Positions 33,027 through 42,936 are shown, counted from the stretch's first letter. The stretch: DNA of 64,000 bases from an uncultured Oscillibacter sp. (GCA_900550685.1 URTS01000001.1:1-64000); one strand, 5' to 3'. Notes: generated from the sequence alone by a model not told the origin. Made by a program: numbers and translations.

Positions 33027-34400
33027 ATGAATCACGGTGAGCATAAGCGGGGCACCTTTTCCGGCAAGATCGGTTTCGTTCTTTCCGCTGCGGGTGCGTC
33101 CGTCGGTCTGGGAAACATCTGGCGCTTCCCCTATCTGGCCGCCAAGTACGGCGGCGGCATTTTTCTGCTGATATACATTATTCTGGCCATGACCTTTGGC
33201 TACACGATGATCGTTGCTGAAACCTCCATCGGCCGCATGACCGGAAAAAGCCCGGTGGGCGCCTACAAATCCTTTGGGAACCAGCCCGCTCTGCGCTTCG
33301 GCGGCTGGATCAATGCCATCATCCCCATTCTGATCGTCCCCTATTACTCCGTGATCGGCGGGTGGGTCATCAAATATCTGGCGGAATACCTGCTGGGCCA
33401 GGCCCATCTGGTGGCCGAGGACGGCTATTTTTCCGCCTTTATTTCCAACGGTCTTTCCTCGGAAGCCTGTTTTCTGGTCTTTACGGCCATGACCCTGGCC
33501 ATTATCTTTGCAGGTGTCGAAAACGGCATCGAACGGGTGTCCAAGTTCATGATGCCTATTCTGGTGGTACTGTCTCTGATCATCAGCGTTTATTCCGTGA
33601 CCCGCCCCGGAGCCATAGAGGGCGTCAAATACTTTTTGATACCCAATCTCAAGAACTTTTCCTGGATGACGGTGGTGGCCGCCATGGGTCAGATGTTCTA
33701 TTCCCTGTCCATCGCCATGGGCATTCTCATCACCTTCGGCTCTTACATGAGAAAAGACGTCTCCATTGAGGAGTCCACCCGGAATGTAGAGATCTTTGAC
33801 ACGGCCATTGCCATTATGGCCGGTCTGATGATCATTCCCGCGGTGTTCGCCTTCTCCGGCGGCGATCCCGCTGCCCTGAAAGCCGGTCCGGCCCTGATGT
33901 TCATCACCATTCCCAAGGTTTTCGATTCCATGGGCCTGGGCACCGTCATCGGCATTGCCTTCTTCCTGCTGGTGCTGTTCGCCGCACTGACCAGCTCCAT
34001 CGCCCTGACCGAAAGCGCCGTCTCCACCCTTCAGGACGAACTGGGCTGGAGCCGCCGGAAGTCCACCACCATCATGGGCGTCTCCATGGTGGTCCTGGGC
34101 AGCCTGTCCAGCCTGGGCTACGGCCCCCTTGCAGGCATCACCATCATCGGGATGCAGTTCCTGGACTTCTTCGATTTCCTGACCAATTCCGTTATGATGC
34201 CCATTGCGGCCATCGCCAGCTGCATTCTTGTCTCCCGGGTGATCGGCGTGGACCGCATTGCCCAGGAGGTCACTCTGAACGGCAGTGTATTCCGCAGAAG
34301 AAAGGTATTCAACTCCATGATCCGCTTCCTGTGCCCCTTCTTCGCGACGATCATCCTCATCAGCTCCATCGCCAACGCCTTTGGCTGGATTTCCATGTGA
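33027..34400 (+). CDS. NSS-family sodium-dependent transporter
   Basis: 457 residues with 11-12 hydrophobic helices. The first helix carries the neurotransmitter:sodium symporter signature GFVLSAAGASVGLGNIWRFP (sodium and substrate site); YGGGIFLLIYIILA and the later SIALTESAVSTLQDELGW segment also fit. Bacterial members import amino acids or related amines with Na+. AGAGGAG site; own promoter and terminator, so it is a single-gene unit. Confidence 0.93.
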   Translation: MNHGEHKRGTFSGKIGFVLSAAGASVGLGNIWRFPYLAAKYGGGIFLLIYIILAMTFGYTMIVAETSIGRMTGKSPVGAYKSFGNQPALRFGGWINAIIPILIVPYYSVIGGWVIKYLAEYLLGQAHLVAEDGYFSAFISNGLSSEACFLVFTAMTLAIIFAGVENGIERVSKFMMPILVVLSLIISVYSVTRPGAIEGVKYFLIPNLKNFSWMTVVAAMGQMFYSLSIAMGILITFGSYMRKDVSIEESTRNVEIFDTAIAIMAGLMIIPAVFAFSGGDPAALKAGPALMFITIPKVFDSMGLGTVIGIAFFLLVLFAALTSSIALTESAVSTLQDELGWSRRKSTTIMGVSMVVLGSLSSLGYGPLAGITIIGMQFLDFFDFLTNSVMMPIAAIASCILVSRVIGVDRIAQEVTLNGSVFRRRKVFNSMIRFLCPFFATIILISSIANAFGWISM

Positions 34401-34436
34401 GGATGCCTTTTCCGGCGTATTCCGTACAAAAGTCAC

Positions 34437-34471
34437 GGCAGCCATCCTTTAAGGGATGGCTGCCGTTTTTT
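34437..34471 (+). terminator. rho-independent terminator
   Basis: GGCAGCCATCC pairs with GGATGGCTGCC, then TTTTTT after one G. Confidence 0.9.
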
Positions 34472-34548
34472 GCGTAGTTTCTTCGAAAAAACTGCGGCTG
34501 GATAGTAAAGAATGTACACCCGCCGCAAAGGCCGAAACAGCGTGACCC

Positions 34549-34965
34549 TTATTTCAGCTTTCTGTAATAGGCGTAAAACATGGGCGCTGTGGTGCAGACT
34601 GCAATGGTATCCGCGATCGGTTCTGCCATATAGACGCCCGTGACTGCGTCTGGCCAAACGCGGGGCAGGAGAAAAATCAGGGGGATCAGCAGAACGATCC
34701 TCCGCCAGATGGTGAGAAAAATCGCTTTCGGCGCGCCGCCCATGCTGACCAGTGCCGCAAAGGCGGAAATGGCCAAGATCACCGGCGCGGTCACACCAAC
34801 CCCGGCCATCGCCTGCTTGCCCACCTCCGGAATGTGCCCGATGAACATTTTGTCCACCAGATTATATAGAATATTGATAAGCTGCGCCGCCACCGCCGGG
34901 ATTGCCAACTTGAAAAACGCCATCGGCACAGGCGCGGCAGCGAGCAGCTGATCGCTCTCGTTCAT
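34549..34965 (-). pseudogene. MATE efflux protein with large internal deletion
   Basis: Only 138 residues. Residues 1-80 (FKLAIPAVAAQLINILYNLV, DKMFIGHI) are the normal N-terminus of a MATE multidrug/sodium antiporter; residues 81-138 (KAIFLTIWRRIVLLIPLIFL to MFYAYYRKLK) are a normal C-terminus. About 300 central residues are absent and the join is in frame at VSMGGAPKAIF. The remaining four or so helices could not form a transporter. Confidence 0.8.
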
Positions 34966-34969
34966 AAGA

Positions 34970-35348
34970 TCATCCTCGATGGTCGCACTTCCGACACTGG
35001 ATCATAGGCGTCTCCCCCGCGTCCTTGTAAAAGACACCTGTCCACTGGCAGATGCTCTGCAAAATCGGCACCACGGACCTGCCCTTTTCCGTCAGAGAAT
35101 ATTCCACCCGGGGCGGGATTTCATCGTAGGATCTCCGCTCCACAATGCCGTTGGCAATGAGTCCTTTCAGTGTGGAGGCCAGCACCGCATCGGTGATGTT
35201 CCCCCATCTCCCGGCGCAGTTCGCTGTACCGCAGGGTGCCCAGCGCCGCCAGCACACAGATGATGCGGAAATTCCACTTTCCGCCGAAGAGCTCCATGCC
35301 GTATTCCAGCGGACAGCGGATGTCTTTTTCCAGCTTTCTCTGATACAT
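34970..35348 (-). pseudogene. HxlR-family regulator with a +1 frameshift
   Basis: Start ATG at 35348. CPLEYGMELFGGKWNFRIIC and LAALGTLRYSELRREMG form the HxlR winged helix; the continuation ITDAVLASTLKGLIANGIVE and PPRVEYSLTEKG lies in the neighbouring frame. One extra G in a five-G run near 35205 explains the shift. Sits five bases upstream of the MATE gene, a usual HxlR-efflux pairing. Confidence 0.82.
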
Positions 35349-35447
35349 GATCCCACTCCCATTTTTCCCCATCATAGCGGGGTATCTCCTGCAAAACAAG
35401 TTACTATCAAATTTATGAGCGGGTGCATTTCTGCGTCCGCTCATCTT

Positions 35448-35843
35448 TTAGAGTTCTTTCTTGTTGTCTGCGCCGGGGGTAGTGACGATGACCTTCTCCG
35501 GGGTGATGATGAGGGCGCCCTTGGCGGTTGCCGCGCCGTTGAACATCTTTTCCACCATGGCCTTGAAGGTGCTGACCGCTTCGCCCTCGGTCACATACTG
35601 GGCCGTACCCTTCACCTGATAGCCCTCCAGATTCTGGGCATCGTAAACGGAAACGGCAATTCTGCCGTTGTTGGCAGCCAGATTTTTCAAAGTGGTATCC
35701 AGAAATACGTCCCCCACAACCAGCTTGCCATCCGCCGTCACATCCTTGAAGGCAACCGGCACCACATTGGGCTCCCCATTGGCGCAGGTAGCCAGGTCCC
35801 ACATGCCGCCCTTCAGCAGCTTCACAACATTCTCATTCAACAT
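35448..35843 (-). CDS. pyridoxamine-5'-phosphate-oxidase-family FMN-binding protein
   Basis: 131 residues of the split-barrel flavin fold: MWDLATCANGEPNVVPVAFK, then VVGDVFLDTTLKNL and RIAVSVYDAQNLEGYQVKGT, a pattern typical of small FMN-binding PPOX-class proteins in anaerobes. GGAGGA site before the ATG. Substrate unknown. Its position next to the riboflavin operon may be chance but is consistent with flavin use. Confidence 0.85.
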   Translation of the reverse strand: MLNENVVKLLKGGMWDLATCANGEPNVVPVAFKDVTADGKLVVGDVFLDTTLKNLAANNGRIAVSVYDAQNLEGYQVKGTAQYVTEGEAVSTFKAMVEKMFNGAATAKGALIITPEKVIVTTPGADNKKEL

Positions 35844-36033
35844 GATCGTATCCTCCTTGCATTTTGAGCTTCATCGCCCGTTCGCTGTGCCCATTATAGG
35901 ACGGATACAAGGACAGCGGAAGATATGAGTTAGTTTATAAGTGACTATGAAATTTATGGGCGGCAGCTGTGATTTCCGCAGCCGTTCTGGCCGTCCCCAG
36001 CGTCCCGATTTCGTCCCGGTTTTTCGGATGGGC

Positions 36034-36062
36034 TTGCAATCCGCGGATCTGCGTGCTATACT
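36034..36062 (+). promoter_or_regulatory. promoter of the riboflavin operon
   Basis: TTGCAA (36034-36039), 17-base spacer, TATACT (36057-36062). Confidence 0.75.
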
Positions 36063-36082
36063 TGGTCCATAATTGAACATGA

Positions 36083-36190
36083 GATCTTCAGGGCAGGGTG
36101 CGATTCCCTACCGGTGGTACAGCCCACGAGCCGTAAGGCATGATCCGGTGAGATTCCGGAGCCGACAGTATAGTCTGGATGGAAGAAGAT
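36083..36190 (+). promoter_or_regulatory. FMN riboswitch (RFN element)
   Basis: Conserved blocks in order: ATCTTCAGGGCAGGGTG, GATTCCCTACCGGTGG, AGCCCACGAGCC, TGATCCGGTGAGATTCCGGA, GCCGACAGTATAGTCTGGAT, GGAAGAAGAT. Binding of FMN would lower expression through the terminator at 36303-36329. Confidence 0.97.
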
Positions 36191-36302
36191 GAACGCGTAA
36201 AGCGGCCGTGCCGTTTTGCGTCTATGGAAGTTGCTCTGGGATGTGTATACATTCCGGAGTTTTCTTTTTCACACAAGGTGTCTTTGTGTGCAGTTTTTCC
36301 CG

Positions 36303-36329
36303 CCCTGAACGTTTTGTTCAGGGCTTTTT
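36303..36329 (+). terminator. riboswitch expression-platform terminator
   Basis: CCCTGAAC pairs with GTTCAGGG, then CTTTTT; 18 bases before ribD. Confidence 0.85.
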
Positions 36330-36346
36330 CTTTCGGAGATGATGAT

Positions 36347-37453
36347 ATGAGTGACGAAGAATATATGCGTCTGGCCCTGCATCTGGCGGAAAAGGGCTGC
36401 GGCTGGGTGTCCCCCAACCCTATGGTAGGGGCCGTGATCGTCAAGGAGGGCCGGATCATCGGCCGGGGCTGGCACGAAAAATACGGCGGGCTCCACGCGG
36501 AGCGGAATGCCCTGGCCGCTTGCACGGAATCCCCGGCGGGCTCCACCCTGTATGTGACGCTGGAGCCCTGCTGCCATTATGGCAAACAGCCCCCCTGCGT
36601 GGACGCCATTCTGGAAGCCGGCATCCGCCGGGTAGTGGTAGGCTCCGGCGACCCTAACCCCCTGGTGGCTGGCAAGGGCATCGCCATCCTGCGGGCCCAT
36701 GGCATTGAGGTGACGGAACACGTTCTGCGGGAGGACTGTGACCGGCTGAACCGGGTGTTCTTCCACTACATCACCACCAAGCGGCCCTTTGTTTCCATGA
36801 AGTACGCCATGACGCTGGATGGAAAGATCGCGGCCTATACAGGCGCATCCCGGTGGGTCACGGGAGAAGCCGCCCGGGCCCACGTCCAGCACCAGCGGCA
36901 CCGGTTCCGCGGCATTATGGTGGGAGTAGGTACGGTGCTGGCAGATGACCCCTCTTTGGAATGTCACATGGAGGGCGGCAGGAACCCTGTCCGCATCATC
37001 TGCGACACCCACCTGCGGACGCCGCCGGAAGCACAGGTGGTGACAACCGCCGGAAGCACGCCCACCATTCTGGCCACCTGCTGTACAGATGAAAAACGGT
37101 TGAATACCTACCAGAGCAAAGGCTGTCAGGTATTATGCCTTCACGCCGAAAACAACCACGTGGACCTCGTCCAGCTGATGGAACAACTGGGACAGATGCA
37201 GATCGACAGCGTCCTGCTGGAGGGCGGCGGCACGCTGAACTGGGCGGCTCTGAACGCCGGCATCGTCCAGCAGGTGCAGGCCTACATCGCCCCCAAGCTC
37301 TTTGGCGGCAAGGACGCCAAAACGCCGGTGGAAGGCCTGGGGGTCCCCTCCCCCGCCGCCGCGTTCCATCTGAAAGACAGCCGCATTTGCAGGCTGGGCG
37401 AGGATTTTCTCATAGAAAGCGAGGTGGCGTATCCGTGTTCACCGGAATCATAG
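36347..37453 (+). CDS. ribD: bifunctional riboflavin deaminase/reductase
   Basis: 368 residues. N-terminal deaminase with zinc site HAERNAL (His50, Glu52) and Cys75/Cys84 in EPCCHYGKQPPC; C-terminal NADPH reductase from about 148 (RPFVSMKYAMTLDGKIAAYT; LEGGGTLNWAALNAG). Performs steps two and three of riboflavin synthesis. GGAGATGAT precedes the ATG at 36347. It overlaps ribE by 19 bases and is controlled by the FMN riboswitch. Confidence 0.96.
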   Translation: MSDEEYMRLALHLAEKGCGWVSPNPMVGAVIVKEGRIIGRGWHEKYGGLHAERNALAACTESPAGSTLYVTLEPCCHYGKQPPCVDAILEAGIRRVVVGSGDPNPLVAGKGIAILRAHGIEVTEHVLREDCDRLNRVFFHYITTKRPFVSMKYAMTLDGKIAAYTGASRWVTGEAARAHVQHQRHRFRGIMVGVGTVLADDPSLECHMEGGRNPVRIICDTHLRTPPEAQVVTTAGSTPTILATCCTDEKRLNTYQSKGCQVLCLHAENNHVDLVQLMEQLGQMQIDSVLLEGGGTLNWAALNAGIVQQVQAYIAPKLFGGKDAKTPVEGLGVPSPAAAFHLKDSRICRLGEDFLIESEVAYPCSPES

Positions 37454-38076
37454 AAGAAGTCGGAACCATCAAGCAAATCGCAAGGGGACAGCATTCTGCC
37501 GTGCTGACCATCCAGGCGCAAACCGTCCTGGAGGGCACAAAGCTGGGCGACAGCATCGCTGTAAACGGTATTTGCTTAACGGTTACAAGACTGCTGGAAG
37601 ACGCATTTACCGCGGATGTCATGCATGAAACTCTGAACCGCTCCTCCCTGTCCAGGCTCACAGTGGGCGATGCTGTCAACTTGGAACGGGCCATGGCTGC
37701 GAACGGCCGTTTCGGCGGCCACATCGTGGCGGGCCATGTGGACGGCGTGGGCACCATCTCCAATATCCGGCGGGACGATACCGCCGTGTGGTACACCGTC
37801 CAGGCTGCCCCCGCCATTCTGCGGTATGTGGTGGAGAAGGGCTCCATCACCATCGACGGCATCAGCCTTACCGTGGCAGCGGTGGATGACACAAGCTTTT
37901 CCGTGTCCACCATCCCCCACACCGTCAGCCAGACCAACCTGCACCAGCGCCGCAGGGGCGACCTGGTGAATCTGGAAACGGACATCATCGGCAAATATGT
38001 GGAACAGCTGCTGCGGCCGGAGGAACCGAAGCAAAACACACTGACGAAAGAAACGCTGCTGCGCTGCGGCTTTTAG
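37435..38076 (+). CDS. ribE: riboflavin synthase alpha chain
   Basis: 213 residues from a GTG at 37435 inside the end of ribD. Two tandem lumazine-binding barrels: [14 protein letters not shown] with [12 protein letters not shown], and [13 protein letters not shown] with [12 protein letters not shown]. Dismutates two 6,7-dimethyl-8-ribityllumazine molecules to riboflavin. Confidence 0.96.
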   Translation: MFTGIIEEVGTIKQIARGQHSAVLTIQAQTVLEGTKLGDSIAVNGICLTVTRLLEDAFTADVMHETLNRSSLSRLTVGDAVNLERAMAANGRFGGHIVAGHVDGVGTISNIRRDDTAVWYTVQAAPAILRYVVEKGSITIDGISLTVAAVDDTSFSVSTIPHTVSQTNLHQRRRGDLVNLETDIIGKYVEQLLRPEEPKQNTLTKETLLRCGF

Positions 38077-38090
38077 CAAGGAGGTCTATT

Positions 38091-39287
38091 ATGAAATTCA
38101 ACACCATTCCCGAAGCCCTGGAGGATCTGAAGCAGGGCAGGCTCATTCTGGTAACGGACGATCCGGACCGGGAAAACGAGGGCGACTTCATCTGCGCCGC
38201 CCAATTTGCCACCACGGAAAACATCAACTTTATGGCCACCCACGGCAAGGGCCTGATCTGCATGCCCATGTCGGAGGCCTTCGTCCGGAAGCTGCAATTT
38301 CCCCAAATGGTCCAGCACAACACCGACAACCATGAGACGGCTTTCACCGTGTCTATTGACCATATCTCCACCTCCACCGGCATTTCCGCCGCGGAGCGCT
38401 CCATTACAGCCATGGCCTGCGTGGATGACGATGCCAAAGCTGAGGATTTCCGCCGTCCGGGACATATGTTCCCCCTGCTGGCCAAGAAAAACGGCGTGTT
38501 GGAACGGAACGGCCACACGGAGGCCACCGTGGACCTGTGCCGTCTGGCAGGGCTGAAGGAATGCGGACTCTGCTGCGAGATTATGCGGGAGGACGGCACC
38601 ATGATGCGCACTGCCGAGCTCTCAGAACTGGCGGAGCGGTTCGACATCAAGTTCATCACCATCCGGGACCTGCAGGCCTACCGCAAAAGCCACGAAAAAC
38701 TGGTGGACCGGGTGACGGCGGTAAATCTGCCCACCAAATACGGCGATTTCAAGGCCTACGGCTTCGTCAGCCGTCTCAACGGCGAACACCATGTGGCCCT
38801 GGTAAAGGGCAACATCGGCGACGGCCAGGACGTTCTCTGCCGGGTCCATTCCGAGTGCTTGACCGGCGATACCTTCGGTTCCCTGCGGTGCGACTGCGGC
38901 CAGCAACTGGCAGCGGCCATGACCCAAATCGAAAAAGAGGGCCGGGGCGTCCTCCTCTACATGCGGCAGGAGGGCCGGGGCATCGGCCTCATCAACAAGC
39001 TGAGGGCTTACGAATTGCAGGAGCAGGGCATGGATACCCTGGAGGCCAACCTGGCCCTGGGCTTCCACGGGGACGAGCGGGAGTACTTCCTGGGGGCCCA
39101 GATCCTGCGGGAGTTGGGGGTGAAGAGCCTGCGGCTGCTGACCAATAACCCGGACAAGGTCTACCAGCTCTCGGAGTTCGGCCTGGAGATCTCCCAGCGG
39201 GTGCCCATCCAGATGACCGCCACTCCCTATGACCTGTTCTACCTGCGGACCAAGCAGGACCGCATGGGACACATGATGAAGTACTGA
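38091..39287 (+). CDS. ribBA: bifunctional DHBP synthase/GTP cyclohydrolase II
   Basis: 398 residues. The N-terminal half is 3,4-dihydroxy-2-butanone-4-phosphate synthase ([35 protein letters not shown]); the C-terminal half is GTP cyclohydrolase II with zinc cysteines in [18 protein letters not shown] and [20 protein letters not shown]. Supplies both substrates of the pathway. AGGAGG site, 14 bases after ribE. Confidence 0.97.
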   Translation: MKFNTIPEALEDLKQGRLILVTDDPDRENEGDFICAAQFATTENINFMATHGKGLICMPMSEAFVRKLQFPQMVQHNTDNHETAFTVSIDHISTSTGISAAERSITAMACVDDDAKAEDFRRPGHMFPLLAKKNGVLERNGHTEATVDLCRLAGLKECGLCCEIMREDGTMMRTAELSELAERFDIKFITIRDLQAYRKSHEKLVDRVTAVNLPTKYGDFKAYGFVSRLNGEHHVALVKGNIGDGQDVLCRVHSECLTGDTFGSLRCDCGQQLAAAMTQIEKEGRGVLLYMRQEGRGIGLINKLRAYELQEQGMDTLEANLALGFHGDEREYFLGAQILRELGVKSLRLLTNNPDKVYQLSEFGLEISQRVPIQMTATPYDLFYLRTKQDRMGHMMKY

Positions 39288-39305
39288 CAGAAAGGAACAA
39301 CTGAT

Positions 39306-39779
39306 ATGAAAACCTTCGAAGGAAAACTGGTCTCTCAAAACATGCGGGTGGGCATCGTCGCCGCCCGGTTCAACGAATTTATCACATCCAAGCTTCTCAG
39401 CGGCGCCATGGACGGCCTGCTCCGGCACGATGTGCAGGAGGATGCCATTCACGTTGCCTGGGTGCCTGGTGCCTTTGAAATTCCGCTGGCGGCGTCCAGA
39501 ATGGCAAAGAGCGGCAAGTATGACGCCGTTATCTGCCTGGGAGCGGTGATTCGCGGCTCCACCAGCCATTATGACTACGTCTGTAATGAGGTCTCCAAGG
39601 GCATCGCCGCCGTCTCTCTGGAAACGGGAGTACCGGTTCTCTTCGGCGTGCTGACTACCGAAAATCTTGAACAGGCCGTTGAGCGGGCAGGCACCAAGGC
39701 CGGCAACAAGGGCTATGACTGCGCCCTCAGCGCCATTGAAATGGTCAACCTTCTGCGGGAAATGGACGCCGCAGAGTAA
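39306..39779 (+). CDS. ribH: 6,7-dimethyl-8-ribityllumazine synthase
   Basis: 157 residues with the family motifs [40 protein letters not shown] (catalytic His) and [20 protein letters not shown]. Fourth gene of the rib operon, 18 bases after ribBA. Assembles into hollow shells in other bacteria. Confidence 0.96.
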   Translation: MKTFEGKLVSQNMRVGIVAARFNEFITSKLLSGAMDGLLRHDVQEDAIHVAWVPGAFEIPLAASRMAKSGKYDAVICLGAVIRGSTSHYDYVCNEVSKGIAAVSLETGVPVLFGVLTTENLEQAVERAGTKAGNKGYDCALSAIEMVNLLREMDAAE

Positions 39780-39799
39780 CACAGGCACAGGAGTCAGCT

Positions 39800-40201
39800 A
39801 TGATCGTCATCAAAACCAGACAGCCGGACCCGAAGCTGGAAGAAAAGATCCTGGCCTTTCTAGAACAGGAACATATCGACGCCGGACAAATCTCCATCAG
39901 CTCCCGGGACAGGCTGACCTTTCCCGGACTGATCATCGACGGGAAGGCCCGGGAGGTTCTGTGCGGTGGCAGAAGGCTGCCCCTGACAAGGCTGGAATTC
40001 GACCTGTTGCTGGTGCTCGCCTCCCACGAGGGCAGCGCCTGCTCCAAGTCGGAGCTGTTCTCCGCCGTTTGGGGCCAGAACAGCGAGGATACCCTAAAAG
40101 TGGTCGCCAATACGGTCTCCAACCTCCGCAGAAAAATTGGCAGCGCCGGTCAGGCCTATATCCGCACCGTGCAGGGCGGATATGCCTTTTCCGCTTCGTA
40201 G
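39800..40201 (+). CDS. free-standing winged-helix (OmpR-type) DNA-binding protein
   Basis: 133 residues. The C-terminal 95 residues match the OmpR/PhoB trans_reg_C domain (RRLPLTRLEFDLLLVLASHE; ANTVSNLRRKIG; IRTVQGGYAFS), but there is no phospho-receiver domain; the first 35 residues form a short unknown N-terminus. It follows ribH by 20 bases and is thus probably read from the FMN-riboswitch transcript. AGGAGT site. Target unknown; may respond without phosphorylation. Confidence 0.85.
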   Translation: MIVIKTRQPDPKLEEKILAFLEQEHIDAGQISISSRDRLTFPGLIIDGKAREVLCGGRRLPLTRLEFDLLLVLASHEGSACSKSELFSAVWGQNSEDTLKVVANTVSNLRRKIGSAGQAYIRTVQGGYAFSAS

Positions 40202-40217
40202 GTCTTCTTACATGCAA

Positions 40218-40255
40218 AACCAGCGGAAACCGCCTTTCGGCGGTTTCCGCTGGTT
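40218..40255 (+). terminator. terminator of the riboflavin operon
   Basis: AACCAGCGGAAACCGCC and GGCGGTTTCCGCTGGTT, 17 perfect pairs with loop TTTC, then TCGTTTCTCTTT. Also usable from the other strand. Confidence 0.85.
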
Positions 40256-40319
40256 TCGTTTCTCTTTAAGTCCGTTTCGGGTCCGGGCTATATTTTAGCC
40301 ACTCCGCCGCTGTGTCTGC

Positions 40320-40868
40320 TTAATCGCTGACAAAGTCTGCCGGATTCCCGGCACGGGGATCGTTGGCCAGGGGACCAACCACAACGCTGCCGTACTCCAT
40401 AATCACGCCCAGCAACTCCCGGAGATCATAGAAGGTGCAGCCTTTCCGGGTACCGTCCGCCAGAACAGGGCCCATTTCCGCGTAATTATAGCGGGGAATC
40501 CCCATTTCACGCATAGCTGCGGCCAAGGCAGGCTGATTTCCGATTTTAACGCCGATGTGGTGGATCCCGTTTCCATGCTGGATCAGGAAATCGGAATAGG
40601 GATTTCCAGGACGTTTGTCCAGCGGCTCAATGATCTCAAGGTCCAGGCCGCCCAGGTTGAAGCGGCAGAACTTATAAAAGAATTCACAGGGCTGCTCATT
40701 GTAGTTCAGGCCGTCCCAGCCATCGTTTTCATAGGCATCTCTGGTGCACTTGCAGACGATCGTGCTCTCATCCAGCTGAAAAATTTTCTTCCAGTTTTCC
40801 AGTGCGGCTTCCATATTGTCCACGCAGAGAGCAACCTGAAAGATCAGGTCAACACGGGGCTTGTCCAT
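40320..40868 (-). CDS. VOC (glyoxalase-fold) family protein
   Basis: 182 residues with two beta-alpha-beta-beta-beta modules: FQVALCVDNMEAALENWKKI starts the first, GNGIHHIGVKIGNQPALAAA the second, and LLGVIMEYGS ends it. Candidate metal ligands are the His of HHIGVKI and the Glu of IMEYGS. Resembles methylmalonyl-CoA-epimerase-like or dioxygenase-like VOC enzymes; the reaction is unknown. AAAGGAG site. It lies 28 bases downstream of the broken E3 gene on the same strand. Confidence 0.8.
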   Translation of the reverse strand: MDKPRVDLIFQVALCVDNMEAALENWKKIFQLDESTIVCKCTRDAYENDGWDGLNYNEQPCEFFYKFCRFNLGGLDLEIIEPLDKRPGNPYSDFLIQHGNGIHHIGVKIGNQPALAAAMREMGIPRYNYAEMGPVLADGTRKGCTFYDLRELLGVIMEYGSVVVGPLANDPRAGNPADFVSD

Positions 40869-40896
40869 AAAAACTCCTTTCAGCGTTCCGGTTTTG

Positions 40897-42301
40897 TCAG
40901 TTCATAAAGTGAATGGCCCGCTTTTCTGTGTTCAGGGCCGCCTCCCACACAGCCTCGGTGACAGTGGGGTGAGAATGGATGGTGGCAATGAGGTCATCCA
41001 CAGAAGCGCCCATCCGGATGGCCAAAACGCCCTCCGCTATGAGATCGGTCGCCCGGGGGCCGATGATGTGCATACCCAGCACCTTGTGGCTTTCCTGATC
41101 CGCCAGGATCTTCACAAGGCCCTCGCCGCCGTTAAGGATCAGTGCCTTGCCGTTTCCGGCCATTGGGAATTTGCCGCACAGGTAGTTGAGGCCCTGGGCT
41201 TTGCAGTCGGCCTCGGTAAGGCCCACGGAAGCAGCCTCCGGCAGGATATAGACGCAGGTAGGACAGGTGCTCTGGTCGTAATGCGCGTCCATGCCCATGG
41301 CATTTTCCGCCGCAGTCTCACCCATGGCGGAGGCGGTATGGGCCAGCTGGGCATAGCCCATGACGCAGTCACCAATGGCATATACGCCGGGGACGGAGGT
41401 TTCCATTTTGTCGTTGACAAGGATCCGGCCGCGGTCATTGGCGATGCCGCCGGCCTCCAGCTGCAGACTGGCGGTGTTGGCCCGGCGGCCCACGGCCACC
41501 AGGACCTTCTCGGCTTCAAAGCTGACCGTTTCGCCGTTTTTGTCCTTGCAGACCACCTTGGCACCTGCGTCACAGGCTCCCACAGACTGAACGGGACATT
41601 CCGTGTGGAGCTTGATGCCCAGCTTCCGCATGCGCTTCATGCCGGCGGCGGTCAGATCGCTGTCCAGCATGGGGAGAATGTGATCCAGCGCCTCCACCAC
41701 CGTGACGGCGGTGCCGAAGGCGGCATAAGCACAGGCCAGTTCCAGGCCGATCACACCGCCGCCGATGACCACCATGCTCTCCGGCAGCTTTTCCAGAGAA
41801 AGCGCGCCGGTGGAATCGATGCAGTTGGGGTTTCCTTCAGGCCGGGGATCGGAGGAACCGCATTGACGGAGCCGGTGGCAAGAATGATCTTATCGGCGGA
41901 GACGGCTTCCTGGGTGCCGTCGGCATGGGTGATCGTCATGGTCCCGGGAGCCGTGAAGGATGCCTCGCCCTCAAGGCGGCGGATCCCATTGCCCTTCAGC
42001 AGGCCTGCGATGCCGTTGGTCAGCTTTTCGGAAACTGCAAAGCGGTTAGCCATAACCTGCGGGAAATCCACATGAATATTCTCGGCTGCGATGCCCAGAG
42101 AGGAGCCCCTCCCCTTCAGTTCTGCCAGCAATTCAGCACTGTGCAGCAGACATTTGGTGGGAATGCAGCCTACATTCAGGCAAGTGCCGCCCAGATACTG
42201 CTTTTCCACAAGGGTCACTTCCGCACCCAGCTGCGCTGCGCGGATCGCGGCACATACCCGCCGGGGCCGCCGCCCACCACCAGAATTTTTTCGCTCATCA
42301 T
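40897..42301 (-). pseudogene. lpdA: second dihydrolipoyl dehydrogenase, two frameshifts
   Basis: The full family pattern is present across three frames: ILVVGGGPGGY at the start (ATG 42301, SD AAAGGA), then GGTCLNVGCIPTKCLLHSAE, then VVIGGGVIGLELACAYAAFG, GRILVNDKMETSVPGVYAIG and the C-terminal HSHPTVTEAVWEAAL. Frame one is lost near 42255 (GTGCC where GTGGCC is expected) and frame two near 41835 (AAA where AAAA is expected). Each is a one-base loss in a short homopolymer, so sequencing error is as likely as true inactivation. Confidence 0.87.
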
Positions 42302-42324
42302 TTATATATCCTTTCTTGGAAGAA

Positions 42325-42570
42325 TTATTGGTAAAAGCCCTCGGTGGACTTTTTCAGGGACTGGAACTGCTTCATATCGTGTCCGAAGAGGATCTGGGCA
42401 TGATGCTCTTCGGCATATTGCCGCAAGAATTCCATAGCGGCAAAATAGCACTTCTCATCATAGACCACGCCGGAAAGCTGCGGCACCGGTTCATAGTGGG
42501 CACGGGAATAGATAGCGTCGGCCGCCAGCAGATAATTACCGGATTCCAGTTTCACCAGCAGTCCCAGCAT
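42325..42570 (-). pseudogene. C-terminal fragment of an MBL-fold lactonase-like protein
   Basis: 81 codons: MLGLLVKLESGNYLLAADAI with the metal-binding Asp, then ILFGHDMKQFQSL with a metal-binding His. This is the last third of an AHL-lactonase-like metallo-hydrolase; the HxHxDH part is missing. Upstream sequence in frame (RRKCVDM) does not continue the fold. It precedes the broken E3 gene, 23 bases away. Confidence 0.7.
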
Positions 42571-42848
42571 ATCTACGCATTTTCTGCGCTTTGTGCAGAG
42601 CAGTGCGTGCGATTGGATCGCGGTTTTAAGGGTTACGAGAGGAATGCATCAGTTTTCATCGGATCTCCCCTCCAAATGGCTCGAAATAGTATCGTTCCGC
42701 TTCGAAGCTTTCGCATAATTGGAATGCGGAAACCTGCCTCAGCCTGTCGGAAGGACGTTTCCGGCAAGCTGAGGCAAGGCGCGCCACGGGAAGAAATTCA
42801 GAAATTTTACACAAAAAATGGGAGAAATTCTTGGCGACTCAAAAATTT
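42571..42848. other. intergenic with a compound hairpin
   Basis: No gene. GCCTCAGC ... GCTGAGGC (42736-42775) encloses an inner TGTCGGAA/TTCCGGCA stem; no T-run. Confidence 0.4.
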
Positions 42849-42858
42849 AACACGTGTT
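42849..42858. promoter_or_regulatory. LacI-type operator, site A
   Basis: AACACGTGTT, a perfect palindrome overlapping the -35 box of the SDR promoter. Confidence 0.7.
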
Positions 42859-42885
42859 GCAACTGTGTGTTCGATATGCTATGAT
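42857..42885 (+). promoter_or_regulatory. promoter of the SDR operon
   Basis: TTGCAA (42857-42862), 17-base spacer, TATGAT (42880-42885). Confidence 0.7.
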
Positions 42886-42926
42886 ACATTTGTATTGAGC
42901 ATTGTTAAACATTTATGCATGGTTGA

Positions 42927-42936
42927 AACACGTGTT
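42927..42936. promoter_or_regulatory. LacI-type operator, site B
   Basis: AACACGTGTT, identical to site A and centred 78 bp downstream of it, within the leader. Confidence 0.7.
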
